From contig NZ_QNTQ01000008.1 in the NCBI RefSeq assembly GCF_003298775.1, forward strand, positions 186,001 through 250,000: a stretch of 64,000 nucleotides of DNA, in the 5' to 3' direction. Shown here piece by piece: positions 8,463-17,472 of this stretch. How positions within the stretch are numbered: position 1 is the stretch's first letter; each line of letters starts with the position of its first letter. Below the pieces are notes generated by a model. That model did no database searches, was not told the DNA's origin, and saw only the letters and a list, made by a program, of their open reading frames with translations. This DNA is from Rhodosalinus halophilus (GTDB taxonomy: Bacteria > Pseudomonadota > Alphaproteobacteria > Rhodobacterales > Rhodobacteraceae). Position numbers and translations under genes: made by a program.

Positions 8463-9326
8463 ATGCTCTACGGATCGGCGGAGGACTGGCTGGGCGCGGC
8501 GCAGAAGCGCGTGCTGCTCTTCGGCATGTCCGGGCTCGGCAAGACGCGCATCGCGAGTCTGCTGCGCGAACACGGCGACTGGTTTCACTACTCCGTCGAT
8601 TACCGCATCGGCACCCGTTACATGGGCGAGCACATCGCCGATCTGTTCAAGCGCGAGGCGATGAAGCTGCCCTTCCTGCGCGACCTGCTGATGTCGGACT
8701 CGATCGCGATCGAGTCGAAGATCCGCTTTCACAACCTCGCGCCGCTGTCGATGTATCTCGGCAAGCCGGGCGACCCCGCGAAGGGCGGCCTGCCCTTCGA
8801 CGAATACCTGCGCCGGCAGGAACAGCACCGCGCCGCGGAGATCGCGGCCATGCAGGACACGCCGCATTTCATCGCGCGGGCCGAGGGGATCTACGGCTAC
8901 CCGAATTTCGTGTGCGATTCCAGCGGCTCGTTCTGCGAGGTGGTCGATCCGGGCGACCCCGGGGATCCGCTGCTCGGTCTGCTCGAGTCCTGCGTGCTGC
9001 TGGTCTGGATCGAGGGGACCGAGGCGCATACCGAGGAGCTGATCCGCCGCTTCGACCGGGCGCCGAAGCCGATGTACTACCAGCCCGACTTCCTGCGCGC
9101 GCGCTGGGCGGAATACCTGAAAGAGACCGGCCTCGCCGAGGATGCGGTGGACCCGGACGCCTTCGTGCGCTGGACCTACGCCAAGGCGCTCGCCCACCGC
9201 CGGCCGCGCTATGCGGCGATCGCCGAACGCGGCGTCACGCTGCAGGCGGACGAGGTGGCCGGGGTGCAGGACGCCGCGGGCTTCGAGGCGCTGGTCGCCC
9301 GCGCCCTTGAGCGCCGCGCACAATAG
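8463..9326 (+). CDS. P-loop ATPase of unknown role
   Basis: Product of 287 residues with an AAA/P-loop Walker A motif GMSGLGKT at residues 21-28, preceded by the hydrophobic strand RVLLF. A hydrophobic strand with acidic residues, CVLLVWIEG, lies near residue 180. The [22 protein letters not shown] segment resembles the start of nucleoside/shikimate kinase-like folds, so it could be a kinase-type ATPase. I recall similar proteins annotated only as ATPase in Rhodobacteraceae. It starts at an ATG with an AGGAGG site. It is followed 38 bp later by metA, so the two may be co-transcribed. Confidence 0.75.
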   Translation: MLYGSAEDWLGAAQKRVLLFGMSGLGKTRIASLLREHGDWFHYSVDYRIGTRYMGEHIADLFKREAMKLPFLRDLLMSDSIAIESKIRFHNLAPLSMYLGKPGDPAKGGLPFDEYLRRQEQHRAAEIAAMQDTPHFIARAEGIYGYPNFVCDSSGSFCEVVDPGDPGDPLLGLLESCVLLVWIEGTEAHTEELIRRFDRAPKPMYYQPDFLRARWAEYLKETGLAEDAVDPDAFVRWTYAKALAHRRPRYAAIAERGVTLQADEVAGVQDAAGFEALVARALERRAQ

Positions 9327-9364
9327 CAGTATCCGGGTCGCTCCCCAACGACCGGACGGACGCC

Positions 9365-10288
9365 ATGCCGATCAAGCTGCCCTCGGACCTGCCTGCCTTT
9401 CACGTGCTCACGCGCGAGGGCGTCATGGTCATGTCCGAGGACGCCGCGGCGCGGCAGGACATCCGCCCGCTGCGCATCGGGCTGCTCAACCTGATGCCCA
9501 AGAAGATCCAGACCGAGAACCAGTTCGCCCGGCTGATCGGGGCCACGCCCCTGCAGATCGAGCTCGTGCTCATCCGCATGACCGAGCACCGCACGCGCAA
9601 CACCGCGGCCGAGCACATGGAGAGCTTCTACCGCCCCTTCGCCGAAGTCGAGGCGAGCGGCGAGAAGCTCGACGGGCTGATCATCACCGGCGCACCGATC
9701 GAGCACTTGCCCTTCGAGGAGGTCACCTACTGGGACGAGCTGCGCCGCGTCTTCGACTGGACCCAGAGCCATGTCCACTCGACCTTCGGCGTCTGCTGGG
9801 GCGGCATGGCGATGATCCACCACTTCCACGGGGTCGAGAAGCACTTGCTGGAGAAGAAGGCCTTCGGCTGCTACCGGCACCGCAACCTCGCCCCCGCCTC
9901 GCCCTACCTGCGCGGCTTCTCCGACGACCTGCTCATCCCCGTCAGCCGCTGGACCGAGATGCGGCAGGAGGAGATCGACGCGGCGCCGGGCCTCGTCACC
10001 CTGATCGGCTCGGACGAGGTCGGCCCCTGCCTGGTCGAGGATCCCGCGCACCGGGCGCTCTACATCTTCAACCATCTCGAATACGACCGCGACACGCTCA
10101 AGCAGGAGTACGACCGCGACGTGGGCGACCGCATCTCGGTACAGATCCCGGTGAACTACTTCCCCGAGGACGACCCCGCGCGCCCGCCCTCGAACCGGTG
10201 GCGCAGCCACGCGCATCTTCTCTACGGGAACTGGATCAACGAGATCTATCAGTCCACGCCCTTCGAGATCGACGCCATTGGCACTTAA
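9365..10288 (+). CDS. metA: homoserine O-acetyltransferase (MetA family)
   Basis: First committed step of methionine synthesis: activates homoserine for sulfhydrylation. The 307-residue protein has the catalytic Cys145 in FGVCWGG and the His238/Glu240 pair in NHLEYD. In the specificity loop [12 protein letters not shown] the residue matching E. coli Gly111 is Glu113. Published work on MetA enzymes links Glu at that site to acetyl-CoA use and Gly to succinyl-CoA, so this enzyme is predicted to be an acetyltransferase despite its MetA ancestry. No SAM-II riboswitch fits in the 38-bp upstream gap. The next gene overlaps by 11 bp. Confidence 0.93.
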   Translation: MPIKLPSDLPAFHVLTREGVMVMSEDAAARQDIRPLRIGLLNLMPKKIQTENQFARLIGATPLQIELVLIRMTEHRTRNTAAEHMESFYRPFAEVEASGEKLDGLIITGAPIEHLPFEEVTYWDELRRVFDWTQSHVHSTFGVCWGGMAMIHHFHGVEKHLLEKKAFGCYRHRNLAPASPYLRGFSDDLLIPVSRWTEMRQEEIDAAPGLVTLIGSDEVGPCLVEDPAHRALYIFNHLEYDRDTLKQEYDRDVGDRISVQIPVNYFPEDDPARPPSNRWRSHAHLLYGNWINEIYQSTPFEIDAIGT

Positions 10289-11231
10289 GGCGCTTCTCTG
10301 GGTCTGCGCGGCGCTCGCGCTCTTCGCGGCGGTGACGCTCTGGCGCGCGCGGGCGCACGAGGCCCGTGTCGAGCGGCACTGGCCGCCCTCGGGACGCATC
10401 CTGGAGGTGGGCGGCCACCCGGTGCACGTCTGGGAGGCCGGAGAGGGCCCGCCGGTGGTGCTTATCCACGGGGCGAGCGCCAATCTGCGCGACTTCACCT
10501 TCTCGCTCGCGCAACGCCTGGCGCGCAGCTACCGGGTGATCGCGCTGGACCGTCCGGGCCTCGGCTACACGCCGCGGCTGGGCGACGGCGGCGCCTCGAT
10601 CGCCGAGCAGGCCGGCCTTCTGTCGGAGGCCGCGGCGCAACTGGGCGCCGAGCGCCCCATCCTGCTCGGCCACAGCTACGGGGGCGCGGTGGCGCTCGCC
10701 TGGGCGGTGCACCACCCGGAGCGGGTCGCGGCGCTGGTCCCGCTGGCCGCGGCCTCGAACCCCTGGGACAGCCCCCTCTCGCTCTACTACAAGCTCACCT
10801 CGCATCCCTGGCTGGGGCCCGTGGCCGTGACGCTCATCACCGCATGGGTGCCGGATCGGGTGGTCGAAAACGCGGTGGCCGAGGTCTTCGCGCCGCAGCA
10901 GGTGCCGCAGGGCTATGGAGCGCATTTCGCGCCCGGCCTCACGCTGCGGCGGGCCACTCTGCGCGAGAACGCGCTACAGCGCGCCTCGATCAACGCCGAG
11001 ATCCGCGCGCTGCACTCCCGCTACGGCGAGATCGCCGTGCCGACCGAGATCCTGCACGGCGACGCGGATACCACGGTCGGCCTGTCGATCCATTCCGAGC
11101 CGCTGGCCGGGCAGATCCCCGGCGCGCGGCTCACCGTGCTGGAGGGGATCGGCCACATGCCGCACCATGCCCGCGAGGGCGCGGTGGCCGCCGCGGTGGA
11201 CCGGGCGGCGGCAAGGGCCGGATTGCGCTGA
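10278..11231 (+). CDS. membrane-anchored alpha/beta hydrolase
   Basis: Product of 317 residues. An N-terminal hydrophobic segment (residues 3-22) is probably an uncleaved anchor. The alpha/beta hydrolase fold follows: oxyanion motif VLIHGASAN, nucleophile elbow GHSYGG, acid in HGDADTTV and catalytic His in GIGHMPHH. The start is TTG at 10278, overlapping the metA stop by 11 bp, so translation is likely coupled to metA. The substrate is unknown; MetX-type function is unlikely because the sequence resembles general esterases and lyases of this fold. ppk2 follows 40 bp downstream. Confidence 0.83.
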   Translation: MALKALLWVCAALALFAAVTLWRARAHEARVERHWPPSGRILEVGGHPVHVWEAGEGPPVVLIHGASANLRDFTFSLAQRLARSYRVIALDRPGLGYTPRLGDGGASIAEQAGLLSEAAAQLGAERPILLGHSYGGAVALAWAVHHPERVAALVPLAAASNPWDSPLSLYYKLTSHPWLGPVAVTLITAWVPDRVVENAVAEVFAPQQVPQGYGAHFAPGLTLRRATLRENALQRASINAEIRALHSRYGEIAVPTEILHGDADTTVGLSIHSEPLAGQIPGARLTVLEGIGHMPHHAREGAVAAAVDRAAARAGLR

Positions 11232-11271
11232 GCGCGGCGGGTCACCATTATCGGGCGAAAAGGACGCAGCG

Positions 11272-12147
11272 ATGCCCCCCCTGCCCTTCGACGGCGCGAT
11301 CAGCGCCTACTACACCTCCGAGACGCCGCAGGCGGTCCGTCAGGCCATCGAGACGGCGGAAAAGAACGACCTGATCGGCGCCCATTTCCCCTATACCGAG
11401 CGGCTCGGCAAGCGCAGCTACAAGACGCAGCTCGAGGCGCTGCAGATCGAGCTCGCCAAGCTCCAGCGCTGGGCGAAGGAGGAAGGCGCGCGCGTGGCCG
11501 TCATCTTCGAAGGCCGCGACGCGGCCGGAAAGGGCGGCACGATCAAGCGCTTCCGCGCCAACATGAACCCGCGGGTCGCGCGGCTGGTGGCGCTGCCCAA
11601 GCCCTCGGACCGCGAGGCGACCGAGTGGTATTTCCAGCGCTACGTCGAACAGCTTCCCGCCGCGGGCGAAATCGTGCTTTTCGATCGCTCCTGGTACAAT
11701 CGCGGGGTCGTCGAGCATGTCTTCGACTTCTGCACGCCCGCGCAGCGCGAGCATTTCTTCCACCAGGTGCCCGATTTCGAGAAGATGCTGGTGGACGACG
11801 GCGTCGTGCTCATCAAGCTGTGGCTCAACGTCTCGCGCGCCGAACAGCTGCGCCGCGTCCTCGCGCGGGAGCGCGACCCGCTCAAGCAGTGGAAAGTGTC
11901 CTGGATCGACGTCGAAGGGCTCAAGCGCTGGGAGGCCTACACCGACGCCATCCGCGAGACGCTCACGCGCAGCCACAGCGCGCATGCGCCCTGGTGCGTC
12001 ATCCGCTCCGACGACAAGCGCCGCGCCCGGCTCGAGGCGATCCGCGCGGTGTTGTCCCGGCTCGACTACGCGCGCAAGGACGACCGCGCGATCGGCGCAT
12101 CCGATCCGGCGATTCTCGGCGGACCGGAGCTTTGGCGCGATGGCTAA
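11272..12147 (+). CDS. ppk2: polyphosphate kinase 2
   Basis: PPK2-family enzyme that transfers phosphate between polyphosphate and nucleotides, favouring GTP or ATP formation from the diphosphates. The 291-residue single domain has Walker [10 protein letters not shown] (about 81-89), the lid segment [21 protein letters not shown]-like core, and Walker [13 protein letters not shown]. This is the one-domain class known from Ruegeria pomeroyi. The ATG at 11272 follows a short gap after the hydrolase gene. The 3' end overlaps the TetR gene by 8 bp, so the two are co-expressed. Confidence 0.93.
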   Translation: MPPLPFDGAISAYYTSETPQAVRQAIETAEKNDLIGAHFPYTERLGKRSYKTQLEALQIELAKLQRWAKEEGARVAVIFEGRDAAGKGGTIKRFRANMNPRVARLVALPKPSDREATEWYFQRYVEQLPAAGEIVLFDRSWYNRGVVEHVFDFCTPAQREHFFHQVPDFEKMLVDDGVVLIKLWLNVSRAEQLRRVLARERDPLKQWKVSWIDVEGLKRWEAYTDAIRETLTRSHSAHAPWCVIRSDDKRRARLEAIRAVLSRLDYARKDDRAIGASDPAILGGPELWRDG

Positions 12148-12757
12148 GCGCGGCTACCACCACGGAAACCTCCGGCAGGAGCTTGTCGAGGCCGCGCTCA
12201 GGCTGATCGAGGAGCGCGGGCCGCAGGGCTTCACCCTGTCTGAGGCGGCGAAGCAGGCGGGCGTGACCCCCGCAGCGGTCTACCGCCATTTCGAGGGGCG
12301 CGAGGACCTGATCGCCGAAGGCGCGCGGCAGGGCTACGAAATCTTCGCCGACGTGATGCAGCACGCCTACGAGACGGGTCAGCCCTCTGCCCTCGCCGCC
12401 TTCGAGGCGACCGGGCGGGCCTATCTCGCCTTCGCGCGGAGGTATCCGGGCCATTACATCGCCATGTTCGAGAGCGGCATCTCGATCCAGCGCACGCCCG
12501 AGCTCGCCGCCGCGGCCGCCCGCGCCTGGGGCGTGCTGCAGCGCGCGGCCGAGGAGCTGTCGCGGCACATCCCGCCCGAGAAGCGCCCGCCGCCGGCGAT
12601 GTTCTCGGCGCATGTCTGGGCGATGAGCCACGGGGTCGTCGAGCTTTTCGCGCGCAATTCGCCGGGCACGCAGTCGCCCTTCCCGCCCGAGGATCTGCTC
12701 GAGACCGGGATAGGTATCTATCTGCGCGGGCTGGGCCTGATCCCGCCCGACGACTGA
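12140..12757 (+). CDS. TetR/AcrR-family regulator
   Basis: Product of 205 residues. The N-terminal HTH (about residues 10-56) carries [21 protein letters not shown], a clear TetR signature. The C-terminal ligand-binding half has the W-H-G pattern ([13 protein letters not shown]) of the WHG-type TetR_C domain. The start overlaps the end of ppk2 by 8 bp, so it is translated as part of that operon and may regulate it. The ligand is unknown. Confidence 0.88.
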   Translation: MAKRGYHHGNLRQELVEAALRLIEERGPQGFTLSEAAKQAGVTPAAVYRHFEGREDLIAEGARQGYEIFADVMQHAYETGQPSALAAFEATGRAYLAFARRYPGHYIAMFESGISIQRTPELAAAAARAWGVLQRAAEELSRHIPPEKRPPPAMFSAHVWAMSHGVVELFARNSPGTQSPFPPEDLLETGIGIYLRGLGLIPPDD

Positions 12758-12769
12758 GCCGGAGGCCCG

Positions 12770-13636
12770 ATGGCGGACGACAAGCGCTTCCTACTTTGCA
12801 TCGGTGCGCCGAAATGCGGCACCACCTGGCTTCGGGAATACGTCCACGCGGCGCCCTGCGCGGATATGGGCAGGCTTGGCGAGTATCAGGTCTGGGACGC
12901 GCTGCATCTGCCCGAGAACGCGCGCTTTCGGGTGCCGCGACCGGGCGCGGCGATGCGCCTGCGCGCCGCGCTGGCCGGGGCACTCGGGCTGCCGGTGCCG
13001 GCGGATGTCTTCCGCTGGCGGTTGCAGGACGACCCCGCGCGCTATTTCGCCTACTTCGAGCGCCTTCTGGCACGGCCGGGCATCACGCTGACCGGCGACG
13101 TTTCGCCTGGCTACAACCGTCTTCCGGCGGAGATGCTGTCGCGGATCGACCGGGAGTTCGCCTCGCGCGGGATCGAGGTCCGGGCCGTGCTGCTGCTGCG
13201 CGACCCGGTCGAGCGCGCCTGGTCGGGCCTGCGGATGGAGCGGCGCAAGGGGCGGCTCCCCGAGGGCCGAAGTGACGTGGAGGTCTTCCGGGACCGCTAC
13301 GTCGCCGGCAATGCGCCGCCCAACACGCCGCGCTACGCAATGAGCCTCGCGGCGCTGGAGCGCACCTTCCCGCCAGAGCGGCGGCGCGTCTGTCTCTACG
13401 AGTCGCTCTTTCGCCCCGAGAGCATCGCGGATCTCAGCCGATGGCTCGGCATCCCGGCGCGCCCGGAGGCCGGGTCGCAGCGGGTCAACGCGGCCGGCGC
13501 ACCTTCGGCCCTGCCGGACGGTCTGGCGGAAGAGGCCGCCGCCTGGTTCGCCGAGGACTACGCGGCGACCGTCGCGCGACTGCCCGAGGCGCGGCGCCTC
13601 TGGCCGCACGCGGCGCTTCTGGAGGCAGCGGGTTAG
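12770..13636 (+). CDS. sulfotransferase
   Basis: Cytosolic PAPS-dependent sulfotransferase fold, 288 residues. The 5'-phosphosulfate binding loop GAPKCGTTWL is at residues 12-21. The 3'-phosphate binding motif LLLRDPVERAWSG is near residues 140-152. Sequence between them (TGDVSPGYNRLP) fits the heparan/glycan-type sulfotransferase family. The acceptor is not predictable; bacterial members modify polysaccharides, lipids or aryl compounds. The gene starts 12 bp after the TetR stop. Its last 4 bases overlap the convergent broken gene at 13633. Confidence 0.85.
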   Translation: MADDKRFLLCIGAPKCGTTWLREYVHAAPCADMGRLGEYQVWDALHLPENARFRVPRPGAAMRLRAALAGALGLPVPADVFRWRLQDDPARYFAYFERLLARPGITLTGDVSPGYNRLPAEMLSRIDREFASRGIEVRAVLLLRDPVERAWSGLRMERRKGRLPEGRSDVEVFRDRYVAGNAPPNTPRYAMSLAALERTFPPERRRVCLYESLFRPESIADLSRWLGIPARPEAGSQRVNAAGAPSALPDGLAEEAAAWFAEDYAATVARLPEARRLWPHAALLEAAG

Positions 13637-14535
13637 CCCGCCGGGCAGCGCACCAGCCGTGTCGCCCATCCGCCGAGGATCACCCAGATCCCGCCCTGCG
13701 CCGCCTGCATCAGCATGAACCGCTCCTGCGAGACCACGCCCTCCCCCGTGCAGGCGGCGTCGCAGAGCGTGGCCTGCATGTCGCGGAGGTTCACCGGGTT
13801 GGCGAGGGTGCCGCTGTTCTCGACCCCCTCGAAGCGGCCGCCCGGGACGGCGAGGGCGCCGCCGTCCATGCCGACGATCTCGCAATCCCAGTGCTCGACC
13901 CCTGCCGGATAGTATAGCCCGTCATGGGGCGTCTGCGCCGCTTCATTGACAGGACGCAACCGCGGACTCCATCCTGCCGTATGGGTGACGTGCAGACGAC
14001 ATGCGGTTGCGGGCACGCGGGAGCCGTCGTTTCCGTCCAGCCGCGTGTGCGCTTTCGCTGTCATTGCACGAAGTGTCAGGCCGTCTACAAGGCGGCCTTT
14101 GGCGATGGGCTGGTCTTTCGACGCGGTCAGGCATGGCCCGTTGATCCGCATCGCATCCGCTGGATCCGCACCATCCGTGCCTCGCCATTGCTGCGCGGAC
14201 TGTGCGGGGCCTGCGGCGATCCGGTGATCGCGCATCTCTACGGGATCTTCGCAATCGTTCCTGCGCGGACAGCCGAAGGTCTCGCCCGGCCACCGGTGGA
14301 CTGCGACATCTACTATGGTTCGCGCGTCCAGGATCTGCATGACGATGTGCCGAAGTATTCCCGGGCGTGGGACACCTATGCCGGGCTGACCGGACCGTTC
14401 ATGCGGGTTCTCGCGGCACCGGGTCGCGCGCCGGACGTGGCGCGCCCGTGACCGGCGCCCGTGCTGGCCCTTCCTTTCCCGCGGCGCGGCGACCGGACCG
14501 ACCAGCGCCAGGGCCGCAACCGCGGCAAGGCGCAT
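13633..14535 (-). pseudogene. small exported-protein gene, apparently split by a GFA gene
   Basis: The minus strand holds two pieces of what looks like one small secreted protein. A 17-residue signal peptide (MRLAAVAALALVGPVAA, from 14535 to about 14485) is separated from a 96-residue mature-like part (DGLYYPAGVEHWDCE... to the stop at 13633, beginning near 13920). The roughly 550 bp between them is antisense to the GFA-family gene and does not look like protein. The frame stays open across the insert by chance. The mature part keeps three Cys-containing segments (HWDCE, ATLCDAACTGEG, RLVRCPAG). I infer disruption by insertion; an unspliced chance assembly is the alternative. Confidence 0.55.
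13981..14451 (+). CDS. GFA-family (CENP-V/GFA domain) zinc protein
   Basis: Product of 156 residues with the cysteine pattern of the glutathione-dependent formaldehyde-activating enzyme family: Cys8/Cys10 (TCGCG), Cys27/Cys29/Cys32 (CHCTKC) and Cys75/Cys78 (LCGACG). These bind two zinc ions in the family. Few members actually act on S-hydroxymethylglutathione, so function is open. The start at MGDVQTTCGCG puts the first zinc pair at its usual place. It lies antisense inside an apparently interrupted gene, which suggests recent insertion. Confidence 0.8.
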   Translation: MGDVQTTCGCGHAGAVVSVQPRVRFRCHCTKCQAVYKAAFGDGLVFRRGQAWPVDPHRIRWIRTIRASPLLRGLCGACGDPVIAHLYGIFAIVPARTAEGLARPPVDCDIYYGSRVQDLHDDVPKYSRAWDTYAGLTGPFMRVLAAPGRAPDVARP

Positions 14536-14557
14536 CTTCGACTTCCCGAGAATGCAG

Positions 14558-14581
14558 AAGGCCACCCCGAAGGGTGGCCTT
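14558..14581 (-). terminator. rpsI terminator hairpin
   Basis: Perfect 10-bp stem AAGGCCACCC / GGGTGGCCTT with a TTCG tetraloop as read on the minus strand, 21 bp downstream of rpsI. The UUCG loop is unusually stable. The tail is only modestly T-rich. Confidence 0.7.
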
Positions 14582-14602
14582 GCAACCTCGGAGGCGCGAG
14601 CC

Positions 14603-15088
14603 TCAGCGCTTGGAGAACTGGAAGCTGCGGCGCGCCTTGCGCTTGCCGTACTTCTTGCGCTCGACGACGCGGCTGTCGCGGGTGAGGAAGCCCGCGGCCT
14701 TGAGCGAAGGGCGCAGCGTCGGGTCGTAGTACTGCAGCGCGCGGGAGATGCCGTGCTTGACCGCGCCGGCCTGTCCCGACAGACCGCCGCCCTTCACGGT
14801 GCACATCACGTCGAACTGATCCTCGACGCCCGCCACCTGGAAGGGCTGGCGGAGGATCATCTGCAGCACGGGACGGGCGAAATACACGTTGATCGGCTTG
14901 CCGTTGACCTCGACCTTGCCGGAGCCGGGCTTGATCCAGACGCGGGCCACGGCGTCCTTGCGCCGGCCGGTCGCATAGGAGCGCCCGAACTCGTCGCGCA
15001 CCGGCTCGCGGGTCACGGCCGTTTCCTCTGCGGGCGGCATTTCGGCCACCTGCTCGAGGCCCTCGAGGGATTTGATCTCTTCCGCCAT
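14603..15088 (-). CDS. rpsI: 30S ribosomal protein S9
   Basis: Component of the small subunit head; its C-terminal tail reaches the P-site tRNA. The 161-residue protein has the S9 core [20 protein letters not shown] and KPINVYF, and the invariant C-terminal ending FQFSKR with the terminal arginine. An acidic N-terminal extension of about 35 residues precedes the core, as in other alphaproteobacteria. The start codon overlaps the rplM stop by one base (TGATG), so translation is coupled. Confidence 0.98.
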   Translation of the reverse strand: MAEEIKSLEGLEQVAEMPPAEETAVTREPVRDEFGRSYATGRRKDAVARVWIKPGSGKVEVNGKPINVYFARPVLQMILRQPFQVAGVEDQFDVMCTVKGGGLSGQAGAVKHGISRALQYYDPTLRPSLKAAGFLTRDSRVVERKKYGKRKARRSFQFSKR

Positions 15089-15552
15089 CACTTCGCCATC
15101 CGGGTGTTCTTGGAATTCATCGCCTTGACGTCCAGCACTTCGGGCTGCTGCGCCTCGTGCGGGTGCTCGGCGCCGGCATAGACGCGCAGATTGGTCATCT
15201 GCTGGCGCGCCAGCCGGTTGCCGGGCAGCATCCGCTTCACGGCCTGCATCACCACCCGCTCGGGGTGCGCGCCGGTCAGGATCTCGTCCTTGGTGCGGGA
15301 CTTGATGCCGCCGGGGTAGCCCGTGTGCCAGTAATGCTTCTCGGCGCGCTTGCGCCCCGTGAGCTGCACCTTGTCGGCGTTGACGACGATCACGTTGTCG
15401 CCGCAGTCCATGTGCGGGGTGAAGCCCGGCTTGTGCTTGCCGCGCAGCCGGGTGGCGACGATCGAGGCGAGGCGGCCGAGCACGACGCCTTCGGCGTCGA
15501 TCACGATCCACTTCTTCTCGATATCCGCCGGGGTCGCTGAATAGGTCTTCAT
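15088..15552 (-). CDS. rplM: 50S ribosomal protein L13
   Basis: Early-assembly large-subunit protein of 154 residues. Family landmarks are [47 protein letters not shown] and [11 protein letters not shown]. The start [15 protein letters not shown] is typical for this group. It heads the rplM-rpsI pair, with a strong sigma-70 promoter upstream. Confidence 0.98.
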   Translation of the reverse strand: MKTYSATPADIEKKWIVIDAEGVVLGRLASIVATRLRGKHKPGFTPHMDCGDNVIVVNADKVQLTGRKRAEKHYWHTGYPGGIKSRTKDEILTGAHPERVVMQAVKRMLPGNRLARQQMTNLRVYAGAEHPHEAQQPEVLDVKAMNSKNTRMAK

Positions 15553-15618
15553 CCGGGGGTGTCCTTGCTCGTATGTCGCGCTCCCGCGAGGCCTGCGCCC
15601 CGCGGTCGGGATTGCGCT

Positions 15619-15646
15619 GTTATACGCATGCGGCGCGCGCAGTCAA
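15619..15646 (-). promoter_or_regulatory. rplM-rpsI sigma-70 promoter
   Basis: On the minus strand TTGACT (15646-15641) and TATAAC (15624-15619) are separated by 16 bp, close to the vegetative consensus. Transcription would begin near 15612, giving a leader of about 60 nt before rplM. Confidence 0.7.
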
Positions 15647-15719
15647 GGCAGGGGCGCGCGGATTAATGGCGCAAAGTCAGCACCTTGCAATAAAGGTATT
15701 CAGGTACCCCAGCCTCCCG

Positions 15720-16697
15720 TCACTCCGGCCGGCAGATCTCGCCGCGCAGCGCCGCCCGGGCCGTCCGCCAGAGCAGGCCGACGACGACGGCCGCCAGCAG
15801 CGCCAGCGCGGCCGTCCCGATCCGGACATGCGCGGGCGAGTCGGCGAGCGCCCCGTGCCGGAACGAGGCGATGGCAAGCGCGGCGATCGGGAAGGACAGC
15901 GCCCAGAAACTCAGCGCGAAGGGCAGCCTGAAAAGCTGCGGCGCCTGGATCGCCACCAGCGCGGCGAAGACATAGGCCGCGTTCAGCATCACCCGCGCGA
16001 AGGGATCGAGCCCGCCGATGAGCTGCACCCAGGCCAGATAGGCCACCGCCGGCGGCGCGATCAGGATGACCAGCGTCGGAAAGAGCCGCGCGGGCACCGG
16101 ATCGTGAAACACCAGCCGGTTGAACACCAGCGTGAGCAGGATCACCCAGAAGATCAGCCCAGCGGAGAAGAACAGCCACGAGACCTCCGGGTGCCCCAGC
16201 GGCACGCCCGCCACGGGCACGATCACGTTGCCGACCGCCGGGATGAACCACGCGGGCGTCAGATGCCCCACCTGGAAGCTGCGGTGCCCGATCCAGCCTG
16301 AGACGACCGCAAGCGTAAGCACGGCCTGCCCGGCCACGCCCACCCACCAGACGACATGCGCCGCAGCCGGCTTGGACGCTATGAGCCCCGTGGCGATCAG
16401 AAGCAGCGAGATCGAGACCGCGGGAAAGAAGGCGATCCGCACGGGATGGTTCCACTCCCAGGCCACCGCGCCGGGGTGGCGCAGCGCCTTGAGCGCGTAG
16501 AGCGCCGCGATCCCGGCGAAGACCGCGACCGCGATCCACAGCACCGCCTCCGAAGCCCGTGCGAGGCCGGGCCATGGCACGCTGCCCGCGTGCAGCGCGA
16601 GGCTGAGGCCCATGAGCCCCATGACCATCGCGAAGAAGCTGATGGGGAAGTTCTCCAGCCGGTCCGTCTGCCCGGTCTCGGCCACGGTGTCCTGCAT
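15720..16697 (-). CDS. SLAC1/TehA-family anion or dicarboxylate transporter
   Basis: Inner-membrane protein of 325 residues with about ten hydrophobic helices. The signature LENFPISFFAMVMGLMGLSLAL and the later HLTPAWFIPAVGNVIVPVAG place it in the TDT family (tellurite-resistance TehA, C4-dicarboxylate and SLAC1 anion channels). The start at MQDTVAE is chosen because the family similarity begins just after it; Met at 16718 is possible. An FNR-type box lies 57 bp upstream, so expression is probably oxygen-regulated. The physiological anion is not known. It diverges from speD. Confidence 0.85.
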   Translation of the reverse strand: MQDTVAETGQTDRLENFPISFFAMVMGLMGLSLALHAGSVPWPGLARASEAVLWIAVAVFAGIAALYALKALRHPGAVAWEWNHPVRIAFFPAVSISLLLIATGLIASKPAAAHVVWWVGVAGQAVLTLAVVSGWIGHRSFQVGHLTPAWFIPAVGNVIVPVAGVPLGHPEVSWLFFSAGLIFWVILLTLVFNRLVFHDPVPARLFPTLVILIAPPAVAYLAWVQLIGGLDPFARVMLNAAYVFAALVAIQAPQLFRLPFALSFWALSFPIAALAIASFRHGALADSPAHVRIGTAALALLAAVVVGLLWRTARAALRGEICRPE

Positions 16698-16754
16698 AGG
16701 TTTGGCTCCCTGGTGCATGCGCCGCCTCTCTCGCGCGGCAAGGGCGTCGATGCC

Positions 16755-16768
16755 TTGACGCAAATCAA
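16755..16768 (-). promoter_or_regulatory. FNR/FnrL-type box
   Basis: TTGAC-GCAA-ATCAA matches the FNR/CRP-type consensus TTGAT-N4-ATCAA at nine of ten fixed positions. It is centred about 64 bp upstream of the transporter start and 180 bp from speD, so it most likely serves the transporter. Confidence 0.65.
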
Positions 16769-16941
16769 TACGCCTTTTGCGAAAATTTCCGCTGCACATG
16801 CGAAATCACCCCTTGCGCGACTCGGTCCGCCCCCATAGGTGCGCCTCACGGAAATCGGGGCCGATCCCAACTTCGGATGTCTTCCGGGGGGGCGCTAAGG
16901 CACCGGCCGGATTCAATCTGCTGGCTAGAAGGGGGAGCGTT

Positions 16942-17472
16942 ATGAAGGACGCCACTCTCTTCCAACTGGGGATCGGTCTGGAGACAGGCGCCCAAGAGGA
17001 AGACACCGCCCGCGGCACGCATGCGCCGCGCGACACCGACACCGACACCGACGCGCGCGACATCTTCGACGCGGACCGCGACGATCACTTCATCCGCCGC
17101 GATGGGGCCGTCTTCGCCGGCACGCATCTCATCATCGAGGTGGTGGACGGCCACGGCCTCGACGACGAGGCGCGCATCCAGCAGGCCTTCCGCGACTGCG
17201 TGGACCGCTGCGGGGCGACGCTGCTGCACATCCACACGCACAAGTTCAGCCCGCAGGGCGTGAGCGGCGTGGCGGTGCTGGCCGAGAGCCACATCAGCGT
17301 GCACACCTGGCCCGAGATCGGCTACGGCGCCTTCGACGTCTTCATGTGCGGCGACGCGCAGCCCTGGCGCGCGGTCGACGTGCTGCGGCACGCGTTCTCG
17401 ACCGCCGATGTGCGCGTGAAGGAGCTGCGCCGCGGCGAGGACGTGGTCGCCGACGCAGGCATCGCGGCATGA
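16942..17472 (+). CDS. speD: S-adenosylmethionine decarboxylase proenzyme
   Basis: Supplies decarboxylated SAM for spermidine synthesis. The 176-residue proenzyme has the self-cleavage site Glu115-Ser116 in LAESHISVHTWPE; Ser116 becomes the pyruvoyl cofactor. The class 1b core begins near residue 57 (VFAGTHLIIEV). The N-terminal 50 residues are unusual: acidic, with a run of Asp-Thr repeats (residues 31-37) encoded by tandem GACACC units, and not part of the known core. Start at ATG 16942 with GGGGGAG upstream. The stop overlaps the speE start (ATGA), so the two are coupled. Confidence 0.92.
   Translation: MKDATLFQLGIGLETGAQEEDTARGTHAPRDTDTDTDARDIFDADRDDHFIRRDGAVFAGTHLIIEVVDGHGLDDEARIQQAFRDCVDRCGATLLHIHTHKFSPQGVSGVAVLAESHISVHTWPEIGYGAFDVFMCGDAQPWRAVDVLRHAFSTADVRVKELRRGEDVVADAGIAA

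Noticed and set aside
9327-9364. SAM-II riboswitch before metA
   Set aside because: The 38-bp gap is too short and lacks the conserved SAM-II core.
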